A DNA stretch of 64,000 nt from Desulfobacteraceae bacterium UBA2174 (GCA_002327445.1 DCWA01000011.1:14980-78979); one strand, 5' to 3'; numbered from the stretch's first letter, positions 43,289 through 53,023 are shown. Made by a program: numbers and translations. Notes: generated by a model not told the origin, from the letters alone.

Positions 43289-43790
43289 TTATGCCATTGG
43301 CTTGTTTTTAAAGATGAACGTCGAACATCGAACATTGAACGTTGAACATCGAATGAAAACTCGGGTTGCATCTATGCCATTGGGTTGTTTTTAAAGATGA
43401 ACGTCGAACATCGAACATTGAACGTTCAACATCGAATGAAAAACCGGGTTGCTTCTTGTTCCCAAGCTCCAGCTTGGGAACACAACTGTGCAGAAGCTCC
43501 AGCTTCGGTGACGCCGTTACCAAGCGAGAGTTTGGGAACGAGGGGAAAGACCACTTCGAGATCCTGGCGAGCTCCCTAGAAAGAAAGCGCGTTTCAGCTG
43601 TAGAAGGAGGGAAGCTGGAGCTTCCCGGGCAGGGCGTTCCCAAGCTGGAGCTTGGGAACGAGGGGAAAGTTTTAACCATCGCTGGGTCTCCCTAAGTTCC
43701 TTTTTCCCCATTCACCATTCGATGTTCGATGTTCAATGTTCGATGTTCGATGTTCGATGTTCAATGTTCAATGTTCATTTTTCCAGTCGA
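43280..43790. repeat. compound repeat block: 83-bp tandem units, 7-bp iterations and CAAGCTCCAGCTTGGG palindromes
   Basis: GGGTTGCAT...AATGAAAA units start at 43280 and 43363, with a truncated third at 43446 (period 83). Each contains TCGAACATTGAACGTT-type sequence. Palindromes GTTCCCAAGCTCCAGCTTGG... lie at 43458-43481 and about 43636-43660. A 7-bp array (TCGATGT/TCAATGT) runs 43719-43783 in the opposite orientation to the first block. No gene can be supported from 43289 to 44245; 43790-44160 shows only weak open frames, and a GGAGCGGCG...CGCCGC palindrome lies near 44156-44178. Confidence 0.85.
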
Positions 43791-44245
43791 TACCGGGCAA
43801 AAACAACTTGGCGCTTATTGTGGCCAGCCCCGCGGAAGCAAAAGCGGGCGGCGCGAGGCCAAGTTGCGGGGGCGTACAGCGCCCACCCCAAACGGTGGTA
43901 CTGCCACCGGACAACCGCAGGCGGGAATCCTCCAGGGCGATACCGCGACCAATGATACAGGCATCCGTTTTCAGTTTCAACTCGCCGCGGCTTCCGGCCA
44001 AATCCATCCGTATATCAATCTCCTCTGGCACTCCCAGCCGTTTTCCTTGCCGTCGGCCGAGCAATTTGCTAACCTGTACCGCTAAATTTGGTTGATCGTG
44101 ATTCCAGCTATCCTGGCATCGTGAAGTGGAAGAGGACCATCGCCGAATCATCGTAGGAGCGGCGCCCTCGCCGCGATGAACCAACTTTTTTTGTATCGGC
44201 TCCGATTGTGGCCGTCGATTCCAATATTTTTCCGAGAGCATAACA

Positions 44246-45445
44246 ATGACCGTCCATGCGTTGATCCTTGCGGAGACCCCCATCCGGTTGTGGAGCCTTT
44301 CCAGCCGCCAGCGTCTCGAGCGTATCCTGAAAAGAATGAATATCACCAGTGTGATCGATGACCTCGCATCCGTCTCCAGTGAAGATTCGGTCCTGCTCCT
44401 GCGAGGCGATTACCTCTATGATGAGCGTGTCATCGGGAACCTGGTCCGGAAACCCGGAACCGTTCTCCGGACTGCCACGGAAGCGGGGAGCAGGCCCGTC
44501 GCCGCCCACGTGGCGGTGGCCGATGCTCTCCTGGTTCGCGATGTGCTGGAGGGGAAGCCCGGCAGCGCGTTGCCTCCGTCCCTTTCATTCGAGACCCCTC
44601 AGACCCTTGCGCCGACATACATGGAGCAGTTGCACAAGATCGACCCTCCCTATCTTCTGCCCATTGCCGATGGGAACAGGGAAACTCTGGAACGACGCCT
44701 GTTTTCCGGGTCGTACAAGGGCGTTACCGATCTGGTCACAAAATGGCTCTGGCCCGGGCCGGCGCGGGTGGTGACCCGCTTCTGCGCCGACAGAGGCATT
44801 ACCCCCAATATGGTAACCTCCCTGAGCCTGGTTCTGGTCATCATCGCCGGTTTCCTCTTCTACCATGGCCACTTCGCTCTCGGCCTGGCAGCCGCCTGGG
44901 CGATGACCTTCCTTGATACCGTCGACGGCAAGCTTGCGCGGGTCACCGTCAATTCCAGCCGTTTCGGGCACATTTTCGACCATGCCATCGATCTGATCTC
45001 GCCCCCCTTGTGGTACCTTGTCTGGGGTCTCGGATTGACAAGCTGGGATCCGGGAATGCCTCTTTCCCTGGTGGACGCCTTCTGGGCGATCTTCATCGGC
45101 TACATTGCCGGCCGCATGGTTGAAGTTATCTTCAAGAAATACCTGGAGCCTTCGGGGATTTTCTGCTGGCGGCCCATCGATTCCTATTTCCGCCTGATAA
45201 CGGGGCGGCGCAACCCCAACCTGATCCTTCTCACCCTGGGGCTCATTGCCGGACGGCCAGACCCGGGGCTGGTGGCGGTTGCCTTGTGGACGGTCATTTC
45301 CAGCATGTTCCTGGTAGTGCGGCTGGCAACCGGTTTTGCCTTCCGGATCGCCAAGGGCCCTCTGAGGTCCTGGTTTCTTGACATCGACCCCGACGAAAAA
45401 AATCCGACTCTTGCCCAACGATGCTTTTCGAACAACCGCCTGTAA
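44246..45445 (+). CDS. CDP-alcohol phosphatidyltransferase with N-terminal nucleotidyltransferase-like domain
   Basis: 399 residues. The first 140 or so resemble a degenerate nucleotidyltransferase (LLLRGDYLYDERVIGNLV). From about 160 the membrane enzyme begins (YKGVTDLVTKWLWPGPARVV, ITPNMVTSLSLVL). The complete signature is D224-x2-D227-G228-x2-A-R-x8-G241-x3-D245-x3-D249. Such enzymes join a CDP-activated lipid or polyol to an alcohol. With the lipid kinase and the Tam41-like gene beside it, it could form a phosphosphingolipid from CDP-ceramide or from a CDP-head group. The direction of activation is not determined. Confidence 0.85.
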   Translation: MTVHALILAETPIRLWSLSSRQRLERILKRMNITSVIDDLASVSSEDSVLLLRGDYLYDERVIGNLVRKPGTVLRTATEAGSRPVAAHVAVADALLVRDVLEGKPGSALPPSLSFETPQTLAPTYMEQLHKIDPPYLLPIADGNRETLERRLFSGSYKGVTDLVTKWLWPGPARVVTRFCADRGITPNMVTSLSLVLVIIAGFLFYHGHFALGLAAAWAMTFLDTVDGKLARVTVNSSRFGHIFDHAIDLISPPLWYLVWGLGLTSWDPGMPLSLVDAFWAIFIGYIAGRMVEVIFKKYLEPSGIFCWRPIDSYFRLITGRRNPNLILLTLGLIAGRPDPGLVAVALWTVISSMFLVVRLATGFAFRIAKGPLRSWFLDIDPDEKNPTLAQRCFSNNRL

Positions 45446-45583
45446 ACGGGGAAATCCACGGACAGCCAGGCCCCCCGGACCATGCCCGGTGCCATGACCA
45501 TCGGCATGGTCACGAACCCCGGAGCTGAAGTAAGAGGTCGGCCCGGTTTCTGAGAATCTGAGCCGGCGAGGCCAAGGTTCCCC

Positions 45584-46531
45584 ATGAAGAACGACGCGAA
45601 CGTAAAGAAAATCATTCAGCATTGGAACACGCGCGCGCTCCCGCCGGAGATCACTGCGTTGTCCGATGCCGCCAGGCGACGGCACGACGGGGTGGCCGCC
45701 GTGCTTTTCTATGGCTCCTGCCTGCGTAGCGGCCGCGTGGATGAAGGGATGGCCGATCTTTACCTGTTGGTCGACGATTATAAGGTGGCGTTTCATTCGC
45801 GATTGCAGGCATGGATGAATCGCCTGCTGCCGCCGAACGTCTTTTACCTGGAGCTTCCCCATGGGGAGCGAACCCTGCGGGCCAAGTACGCCGTTCTGAC
45901 CCTCGACGATTTTGCCAAAGGAACCGCCACGTGGTTTCATTCCTATATCTGGGGGCGTTTTGCCCAGCCTTCCGCCCTGGTTTACGCCCGCGACGCGGAA
46001 GCCTTCGGGCAGGTTCAGGATTCCTTGGCTCGTGCTCTTTATACCTTTGTGGATCGCGCCCTGCCCCAGGTTCCGGAAATCTTCACGCCCCGCGAACTTT
46101 GGGGTATCGGGCTGAGCCTGAGCTATCGCTGCGAGCTCCGGTCGGAAAAACCGGGCACCGCGGTTCGCCTCTATGACGCCGCTCCGGACTATTATGAAGC
46201 AGTTACCATTGAAGCTTTGAAAGCCCGGGGGCTTGCCGCGGAACCCGTTGCCGGCCGGGCCCCCGGCACTTATCGGACCTTGATTTCCCGGAGGGAAAAA
46301 TATCTCAACCGTCTTGGCTGGCACCTGCGCAAGGTGCAGGGCAAGGTGCTCTCCGCCCTGAGACTCCTCAAAGCTCCCCTTACCTTCGACAACGGTCTGG
46401 ATTACATCCTCTGGAAAATCGAGCGGCACTCCGGCATCCACGTTGAGCCCGGTCCCTCCTTGCGCCGTTTTCCCGCATCGGCGGTATGCGTCACTTTCTG
46501 GAGACTGTTCAGGAAAGGGGGGTTCCGGTAA
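45584..46531 (+). CDS. Tam41-like phosphatidate/ceramide-phosphate cytidylyltransferase candidate
   Basis: 315 residues. AAVLFYGSCLRSG (GS at 44-45), then MADLYLLVDDYKVAFHSRLQ, mirrors the Tam41/Mmp37 pattern of YGS followed by a DxxVDD metal site and a conserved H. Further on, LRAKYAVLTLDDFAKGTATW and YIWGRFAQPSALVY match the family's 'KYGV...AGRLxKP' region. Mitochondrial Tam41 makes CDP-diacylglycerol from CTP and phosphatidate. Here, next to a ceramide-kinase-like protein and a CDP-alcohol phosphatidyltransferase, CDP-ceramide is the attractive product. Family assignment is by motif only. Confidence 0.68.
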   Translation: MKNDANVKKIIQHWNTRALPPEITALSDAARRRHDGVAAVLFYGSCLRSGRVDEGMADLYLLVDDYKVAFHSRLQAWMNRLLPPNVFYLELPHGERTLRAKYAVLTLDDFAKGTATWFHSYIWGRFAQPSALVYARDAEAFGQVQDSLARALYTFVDRALPQVPEIFTPRELWGIGLSLSYRCELRSEKPGTAVRLYDAAPDYYEAVTIEALKARGLAAEPVAGRAPGTYRTLISRREKYLNRLGWHLRKVQGKVLSALRLLKAPLTFDNGLDYILWKIERHSGIHVEPGPSLRRFPASAVCVTFWRLFRKGGFR

Positions 46532-46539
46532 AGCCGTTC

Positions 46540-47790
46540 TTCGCGGCGCCATCGGATTCGAAAAGACAAAGGCGAAAAATTTTGGTAATTACCGTGGACG
46601 GCCGGGTTGTTCCGGTTGCGGTCGCAAAAGGCCCGGTTATGACGTTTTGCCGCAGCGACGCTTCGAGTTTGTACCCTATGGGGCATCGCCGTGTTCTTTG
46701 TGTACGCCATGCGCCGGGTCAACTGCCCGGGTTGCGGGATAAAGGTTGAGCAAGTGCCCCGGGCACAAGGCAAAAACCATCTGACCACCACCTACAGTTG
46801 GTTTTTGGCCAGGTGGGCCAGGCTTCTTTGCTGGAAGCAGGTGTCCGAAGTTTTCAATACCAGTTGGGACAACGTTTGGCGTTCGGTCAAAATGGCCGTG
46901 GCTTGGGGTCTTGAGCAGCGGGATTTTGAAACCGTTACGGCCATCGGCATCGACGAGATCTCCAGAAAGCGAGGCCATAAGTACGTGACGCTGGTCTACC
47001 AGATCGATGCGGGTTGTCGGCGGTTGCTGTGGGTTGGCAAGGAGCGCACGGCAAAAACCCTGCGACAGTTTTTCACCGAGTTCGGCCCGCAGCGCACGGC
47101 CCGCCTTTGCTTTATCTGCAGCGACATGTGGAAGCCGTACCTGCGCATCATTGCTCAAGAAGCCGGCCATGCGCTCAATATCCTGGATCGCTTCCATATT
47201 ATGACTCATGTGAACAAAGCGATTGACAAAATCCGCGCCAATGAGGCCAGAGCCCTGAAGGCTGACGGACAAGAGCCGATCTTGACCGGCAGCCGCTGGT
47301 GCCTGCTCAAACGCCCCGAGAACCTGACAACCAATCAAACCGTAAAACTCAAGGAGCTGCTGGGTTTGAATCTGAAAACCGTCCGGGCCTACCTGCTCAA
47401 GGAAGACCTGCAACGTTTTTGGAACTACCAGACAGCCGGTTGGGCTGGCCGCTTTCTGGATCAATGGTGCCAGCGGACCATGCGCTCGCGCTTGGAGCCG
47501 ATGAAAAAGGTGGCCTTGATGCTTCGCTCCCATCGACCGCTTCTGCTCAACTGGTTCAAGGTCAGGGGGCGCCTCGCCCCGGGCGCAGTTGAGGGCTTTA
47601 ACAACAAGGCGAAACTCACATCGAGAAAAGCCTACGGCTATCGTAGCTTCGATGTACTGAAAATCTCCTTATATCATACACTTGGTGATCTCCCAAAACC
47701 GAAGTTCACCCACAAATTCTGCTGACGAGCCTCAAGATGATGCTGATTTGTTATTGTGATTTTTTGACCAATGGCCCATTTTACAAAGAG
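46540..47790 (+). mobile_element. ISL3-family insertion sequence, approximate extent
   Basis: Contains a near-full-length ISL3 transposase, with the zinc-binding head (CSGCGRKRPGYDVLPQRRF at about 46612-46670) in another frame from the body. I could not define terminal inverted repeats, so the ends are estimates. It inserted just after the Tam41-like gene. Confidence 0.6.
46691..47725 (+). pseudogene. ISL3-family transposase, main frame (frameshifted near its N-terminus)
   Basis: 344 codons holding the DDE domain: VTAIGIDEISRKRGHKYVTL, CFICSDMWKPYLRII, NILDRFHIMTH and a late LAPGAVEGFNNKAKLTSRKA, all standard ISL3 motifs. The preceding residues (CSGCGRKRPGYD...RRFEFVP) are upstream in a different frame. 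The junction is a CCC run at 46674-46676, where one more C restores FVPLWGIAVFFVYAMRRV. So either the element is inactive or the base is missing from the assembly. Confidence 0.85.
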
Positions 47791-47917
47791 ATCACTCGTG
47801 GGACTTTGGCCGGAAAATCCGTTAGCCCCGACCCATAGCCGCGACCATCACGGTTCTGAAACTCGAAAACGATGGAGGGATGCATTGAGCTCAACGGTCA
47901 AAAAATAGGGTACCGGC

Positions 47918-48960
47918 GTGTTGGTTCTTGGTGCGGCGGCAGTTCTGATTCTGTTTCTTTGGCGTCATTTCGCCGGTGACGAACTGGATGGGCGTATCGC
48001 CAGCGCCAACGGCCGGATTGAAGCGGTCGAGATCGATATCGCGGCCAAGACCGCGGGCCGGGTCAAGGAGATCCTGGTGGACGAAGGCGACTTCATCCGT
48101 GCCGGGCAGGTTCTGGCGCGAATGGACACGGCTGTGCTGGAGGCGCAACAAAGAGAGGCGGAGGCCCGCCTGCGACAGGCGGAGAACGCGGTGCAGACCG
48201 CCAACAGCTTGGTCGTGCAGCGCCAATGGGAGAAAAAAGCCGCGCAGGCGGTGGTTGAGCAACGCCTGGCCGAGGTCGAGGTGACCAGAAAACGGCTGGA
48301 GCGTTCCCAAGTGCTGGCGCCTCGCAATGCGGTTTCACAGCAGAAATTGGAAGACGACCGCGCCTCTTTTCTCAGCGCAAAGGCCATGCTCCGTGCCGCC
48401 GAGGTCGATGTAGCAAGGGCGGATGTGGCAATTGCCACGGCAAAATCCCGGGTGCAGGAGGCTCAATCGGATGTCAGTGCCTACACGGCGATGCTTGAAA
48501 GAATCCAGGTGGAGCTTGACGACAACGTGTTGACCTCGCCGCGCGACGGCCGCGTCCAGTACCGCACCGCCCGGCCCGGCGAGGTGCTCTCCCCCGGCGG
48601 CGTGGTGCTGAACATGGTCGATCTTTCCGATGTCTACATGACCTTCTTCCTGCCCACGGCACAGGCCGGGCGGGTCACGCTGGGCACCGAGGTCCGTCTG
48701 GTGCTGGATGCCGCCCCCCCCAATACGTGGTCCCGGCCGAAGTCTCCTTCGTCGCCGACGTGGCCCAGTTCACGCCCAAGACGGTGGAGACGGCCGAGGA
48801 GCGGCGGAAGCTGATGTTCCGCATCAAGGCGCGGATCGACCCGGGCCTGCTCAGGCAGCACCTCCACCAGGTCAAGACCGGTCTGCCGGGCATGGCCCAT
48901 GTGCGGCTCGACCCGCGGGTGGATTGGCCGCCTGAACTGCAAACGAGGCTGCCGCAATGA
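47918..48960 (+). pseudogene. HlyD-family membrane fusion protein, YhiI-like, frameshifted
   Basis: Starts GTG 47918 (AGGG 7 bases upstream) with a membrane anchor VLGAAAVLILFLW. It continues with the lipoyl-like ANGRIEAVEIDIAAKTAGRV, a long coiled coil (about 70-190) and the second lipoyl half VLTSPRDGRVQYR. The last part (VVPAEVSFVADVAQFTPKTV to the stop) is in another frame. The switch is a C8 run at 48714-48721; nine Cs give DAAPPQYVVPAEVSFVAD. An upstream in-frame TTG (47885) with a good ribosome site is cut off by a TAG. It is the periplasmic adaptor of the RbbA/YhhJ exporter; the ATPase gene overlaps its stop. Confidence 0.85.
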
Positions 48961-51752
48961 CCGGCGATCTGCATGCCGAGATCGAGAATGGCGGCGGCCC
49001 GGCGGCGGTTGCGCGCCTGCGGGATGTGTCCCTGCGCTATGGCAAGGTGCGCGCGCTCGAGGCCGTCGATCTGGATATCCCGGCCGGGTGCCTTGCGGGG
49101 CTGATCGGCCCGGATGGCGTCGGCAAGTCGAGCCTGCTGGCGCTGGTCGCCGGCGCCCGCAAAATTCAAGAAGGGACGGTCGAAGTGCTCGGCGGCGACA
49201 TGCGCAATGCCCGGTATCGCCGTGCGGCTTGTCCGTGCATCGCCTACATGCCGCAGGGGCTGGGCCGCAACCTCTACCCGACGCTTTCGGTCTTCGAGAA
49301 CCTCGATTTTTTCGGCCGCCTGTTCGGCCACGACGGCGGCGAGCGGAGGCGGCGCATCGCGTCTCTGACCGAGGCCACGGGGCTGGCGCAATTCATCGAC
49401 CGGCCCGCCGGCAAGCTCTCCGGCGGCATGAAACAGAAGCTCGGCCTGTGCTGCGCGCTGATCCACGACCCGGACCTCTTGATCCTCGACGAGCCCACCA
49501 CCGGCGTCGATCCCCTCTCGCGGCGGCAGTTCTGGGAGCTGATCGCCGGCATCCGCCGCACCCGGCCCGGCATGAGCGTGCTGGTGGCCACCGCCTACAT
49601 GGAGGAGGCGGCGCGCTTCGACTGGCTGGCGGCGATGGACGGCGGGCGGGTGCTGGCCACGGACACCCCGGAAGGGCTGAAACGGCAGACCGGCACCACC
49701 TCGCTGGATGCGGCCTTCATCGCCTTGTTGCCGGAGGAAAAGGGCCGGGCCCATCGCCCGGTGGAGATCCCGCCCCGCACGGCCGACGACGAGACCGTGA
49801 TCGAGGCGCAGGATCTGACCATGCGCTTCGGCGATTTCACCGCCGTCGACCATGTCTCCTTCCGCCTCCGCCGCGGCGAGATCTTCGGCTTCGTCGGCTC
49901 CAACGGCTGCGGCAAGACGACGACCATGAAGATGCTCACCGGCCTGCTGTCGCCGAGTGAAGGCCGCGCCTGGCTGTTCGGCCAGGAAGTGGACCCGCAC
50001 GACCTGGCGACGCGCCGCCGCGTCGGCTACATGTCGCAGTCCTTCTCACTGTATACCGAGCTGACCGTGCGCCAGAACCTGGCGCTGCACGCCCGACTCT
50101 TTCAGGTGCCCGCCGCCGAGATTCCGGAACGGGTCGAGGAAATGATCGACCGTTTCGATCTCGCCGCGGTGATCGACACCCTGCCGGACAAGCTGCCCCT
50201 CGGCGTGCGCCAGCGCCTGTCGCTGGCCGTCGCCATGATCCACCAGCCGCAGATGCTGATCCTGGACGAGCCCACCTCCGGCGTGGACCCCGTGGCGCGC
50301 GACGCCTTCTGGCGCATCCTGGGAGAGCTCTCCCGCCGTGACGGTGTCACCATCTTCCTCTCCACCCACTTCATGAACGAGGCCGAGCGCTGTGACCGCC
50401 TCTCGCTGATGCACGCCGGCCGGGTGCTTGTCACCGGCGCGCCGGCCGATATCGTGCAAAAGCAGGGTGGAGAGAGCCTCGAAGAGGCCTTCATCCGCTA
50501 CCTCGAGGACGCCGCCGGCGAAGGGGCCGCCGCACCGGACGGCGCTGATGATAGCCCGGTAACCGCCGGCATGGCGAGCGGGGGCGCGTGCGGCGACGAT
50601 GGCGGGTCGGGTGGCGCACGCCGGTGGTTCGATCCCCGCCGCATGGCGAGCTACGCCCGTCTCGAAGCGCTGGAGCTGCGCCGCGACCCGATCCGCCTGA
50701 TCCTGGCGCTGGTCGGCAGCGCCCTGCTGATGTTCGTGATGGGCTACGGCATCAGCCTCGATGTGGAGGATCTGACCTTCGCGGTCCTGGACCGCGACCA
50801 GACCACCGTCAGCCGCGACTACACGCTCAACATCGCCGGTTCCCGCTACTTCATCGAGCAGCCACCGATCACCGATTATGAGGACATGGATCGGCGCATG
50901 CGCCGCGGCGAGCTTGGTCTTGCGATCGAAATCCCGCCGGGCTTCGCGCGCGACCTCGCCCGGGGCCGGCCGGTGGAGATCGGCGTCTGGATCGACGGCG
51001 CCATGCCGACGCGCGCGGAGACGATCCGCGGCTATGTGCAGGGCATGCACGCCCACTGGCTCGCGACCCGGGCGCGGGAAGCCGGGCAGGCGCGCGCCTT
51101 GGCCGGGCTCGGCGACATAGAAACCCGCTTCCGCTACAACCCCGACCTCGAGAGCCTGGTCGCCATGGTGCCGGCCGTCATCCCGCTGCTGCTCATGCTG
51201 ATCCCGGCCATGCTGGCGACGCTCAGCGTGGTGCGGGAGAAGGAGCTGGGCTCGATCACCAACTTCTACGTCACGCCCACCACGCGGCTTGAGTTCCTGC
51301 TCGGCAAACAGTCGCCCTATGTAGTGCTGTCATTCCTGAGCTTCCTGCTGCTCACGCTGCTTGCGGTGACGATTTTCGGCGTGCCGCTGGAGGGCGATTT
51401 CCTGACCCTGGCGGCCGGCGCCCTGCTCTATGTCGGCGCCGCCACCGCGCTGGGGCTCTTGATCTCCACCTTCATGCGCAGCCAGATCGCGGCACTTTTC
51501 GGCACGGCGGTGCTCACCATCCTGCCGGCGGCGAACTTCTCCGGCATGATCGACCCGGTTTCCTCGCTGGAAGGGGCGGGCCGGCTGATCGGCGAGATCT
51601 ATCCGACCACGCATTTCCTGACCATCGCCCGCGGCACCTTTTCGAAAGCGCTGCATTTCTCCGATCTGCTGGCCGCCTTCGTCCCGCTGGCGCTGGCCGT
51701 GCCCGTCCTGATCGGGCTCGCCGCCGCGCTGCTGCGCAAGCAGGAGACCTGA
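48957..51752 (+). CDS. rbbA: RbbA-like double-ATPase/permease fusion of a YhiI-RbbA-YhhJ exporter
   Basis: 931 residues. Two ATPase domains in tandem: the first with GPDGVGKSS near 53 and LSGGMKQKLGLCCAL; the second with GSNGCGKTTT near 320 and LPLGVRQRLSLAVAM. An ABC-2 permease half follows (about 565-931, six helices, with MVPAVIPLLLMLIPAMLATL). E. coli RbbA has the same layout. It forms an exporter with the HlyD-type adaptor (overlapping ATGA) and the YhhJ-like permease 4 bases downstream. Very high third-position GC by eye sets this operon apart from its neighbours. Confidence 0.93.
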   Translation: MTGDLHAEIENGGGPAAVARLRDVSLRYGKVRALEAVDLDIPAGCLAGLIGPDGVGKSSLLALVAGARKIQEGTVEVLGGDMRNARYRRAACPCIAYMPQGLGRNLYPTLSVFENLDFFGRLFGHDGGERRRRIASLTEATGLAQFIDRPAGKLSGGMKQKLGLCCALIHDPDLLILDEPTTGVDPLSRRQFWELIAGIRRTRPGMSVLVATAYMEEAARFDWLAAMDGGRVLATDTPEGLKRQTGTTSLDAAFIALLPEEKGRAHRPVEIPPRTADDETVIEAQDLTMRFGDFTAVDHVSFRLRRGEIFGFVGSNGCGKTTTMKMLTGLLSPSEGRAWLFGQEVDPHDLATRRRVGYMSQSFSLYTELTVRQNLALHARLFQVPAAEIPERVEEMIDRFDLAAVIDTLPDKLPLGVRQRLSLAVAMIHQPQMLILDEPTSGVDPVARDAFWRILGELSRRDGVTIFLSTHFMNEAERCDRLSLMHAGRVLVTGAPADIVQKQGGESLEEAFIRYLEDAAGEGAAAPDGADDSPVTAGMASGGACGDDGGSGGARRWFDPRRMASYARLEALELRRDPIRLILALVGSALLMFVMGYGISLDVEDLTFAVLDRDQTTVSRDYTLNIAGSRYFIEQPPITDYEDMDRRMRRGELGLAIEIPPGFARDLARGRPVEIGVWIDGAMPTRAETIRGYVQGMHAHWLATRAREAGQARALAGLGDIETRFRYNPDLESLVAMVPAVIPLLLMLIPAMLATLSVVREKELGSITNFYVTPTTRLEFLLGKQSPYVVLSFLSFLLLTLLAVTIFGVPLEGDFLTLAAGALLYVGAATALGLLISTFMRSQIAALFGTAVLTILPAANFSGMIDPVSSLEGAGRLIGEIYPTTHFLTIARGTFSKALHFSDLLAAFVPLALAVPVLIGLAAALLRKQET

Positions 51753-51756
51753 AGCC

Positions 51757-52878
51757 ATGCGCGCGGACAACGTCCTGCATCTCGGCATCAAGGAGCTGCG
51801 CAGCCTCGCCCGTGACCCGATCATGCTGGTGCTGATCGTCTACGCCTTCAGCTTTTCCATCTACACGCGGGCGACGGCGATGCCGGAAACCCTCAACCAG
51901 GCGCCGATCGCGGTGGTCAACGAGGACCGCTCGCCGCTGTCCTGGCGCATCGTCAGCGCCTTCTATCCGCCCTACTTCCTGCCGCCAAAACTGATCACCC
52001 AGGCCGAAATGGACGCCCGCATGGACGCCGGCCTCGATACCTTCGCCCTCGACATCCCGCCCGGCTTCCAGCGCGACCTCCTGCGCGGACGCCGGCCGGC
52101 GATCCAGCTCAACGTGGACGCCACCCGCATGAGCCAGGCCTTCACCGGCAGCGGTTACATCCGGACCATCGTCGAGGGCGAGGTGCGCGGCTTCGTGCAG
52201 CGCTACCGCGACGTCGCCGAGCCCGCGGTCGGCCTCGCGCTGCGGGCTCGGTTCAATCCGCTGCTCGACAAGTCCTGGTTCGGCGCCGTCATGTCGGTCA
52301 TCGACCACATCACCATGCTCGCCATCGTGCTGACCGGCGCGGCGCTGATCCGCGAGCGCGAGCACGGCACGGTCGAGCATCTTTTGGTCATGCCGGTCAC
52401 GCCCTTCGAGATCATGAGCGGCAAGGTCTGGTCCATGGGCCTGGTGGTGCTCGCCGCGTCCGCCTTTTCGCTCCTTTTCGTGGTGCAGGGGCTGCTGTCC
52501 GTCCCGATCGAAGGCTCGCTCGCGCTGTTTTTGGCCGGGACGGCCTTGCATCTGTTCGCCACCACGTCCATGGGCATCTATCTTGCGACCCTGGCCCGCT
52601 CCATGCCGCAGTTCGCCCTTCTGCTCATGCTGGTGCTGCTGCCGCTGCAGATGCTCTCCGGCGCCAGCACGCCGCGCGAGAGCATGCCGGAGGCCGTCCA
52701 ATACATCATGCTCGCCGCGCCCAACACCCATTTCGTGATGCTCGCCCAGGCCATCCTCTACCGTGGCGCGGGGCTTGCCGCCGTGTGGCCGCAGTTCCTC
52801 GCCATCGCCGCCATCGGCACCGCCCTGTTCGGTCTGGCGCTGGCGCGCTTCCGACGCACCATCGGCACCATGGCCTGA
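51757..52878 (+). CDS. ABC-2 permease, YhhJ-like
   Basis: 373 residues with an N-terminal helix (DPIMLVLIVYAFSFSIYT) and a large periplasmic loop. Five C-terminal helices follow, with ALIREREHGTVEHLLVMPVT, the ABC-2 signature region. It forms the membrane pore with the permease half of RbbA. Last gene of the operon; 52879-53063 holds the promoter of the next one. Confidence 0.93.
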   Translation: MRADNVLHLGIKELRSLARDPIMLVLIVYAFSFSIYTRATAMPETLNQAPIAVVNEDRSPLSWRIVSAFYPPYFLPPKLITQAEMDARMDAGLDTFALDIPPGFQRDLLRGRRPAIQLNVDATRMSQAFTGSGYIRTIVEGEVRGFVQRYRDVAEPAVGLALRARFNPLLDKSWFGAVMSVIDHITMLAIVLTGAALIREREHGTVEHLLVMPVTPFEIMSGKVWSMGLVVLAASAFSLLFVVQGLLSVPIEGSLALFLAGTALHLFATTSMGIYLATLARSMPQFALLLMLVLLPLQMLSGASTPRESMPEAVQYIMLAAPNTHFVMLAQAILYRGAGLAAVWPQFLAIAAIGTALFGLALARFRRTIGTMA

Positions 52879-52994
52879 GCGTGCAGATGAGATGGGAACA
52901 AGTCCGCTGGACGAGGGCCGGGACATCTCCCCCAACATGCTGGATGCCCTGGAGCCTGACGGCCCCTGTTTCAGAACAAGCCCTCAAAAAATTG

Positions 52995-53023
52995 TTGACA
53001 GCTCTTACTTTCGCACATATCCA
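52995..53023 (+). promoter_or_regulatory. promoter of the TetR-RND operon
   Basis: Perfect TTGACA (52995-53000), 17 bases, then TATCCA (53018-53023), 40 bases before the TetR ATG. A small inverted repeat TGAG-TG-CTCA follows at 53026-53035 and may be the operator. Confidence 0.5.

Noticed and set aside
43280..43790. CRISPR array
   Set aside because: Units are unequal (83 bp and 7 bp), with no unique spacers and no cas genes.
43729..44095. Three overlapping plus-strand frames of about 118 codons
   Set aside because: They start in the 7-bp array and show no recognisable protein character.
44585..46552. 655-codon minus-strand frame opposite the CDP-alcohol phosphatidyltransferase and Tam41-like genes
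   Set aside because: No domain features; the plus-strand genes carry intact catalytic motifs.
47906..47908. Pyrrolysine-type read-through of the amber codon
   Set aside because: Desulfobacterota can encode pyrrolysine, but there is no supporting element here and a simple downstream start explains the gene.
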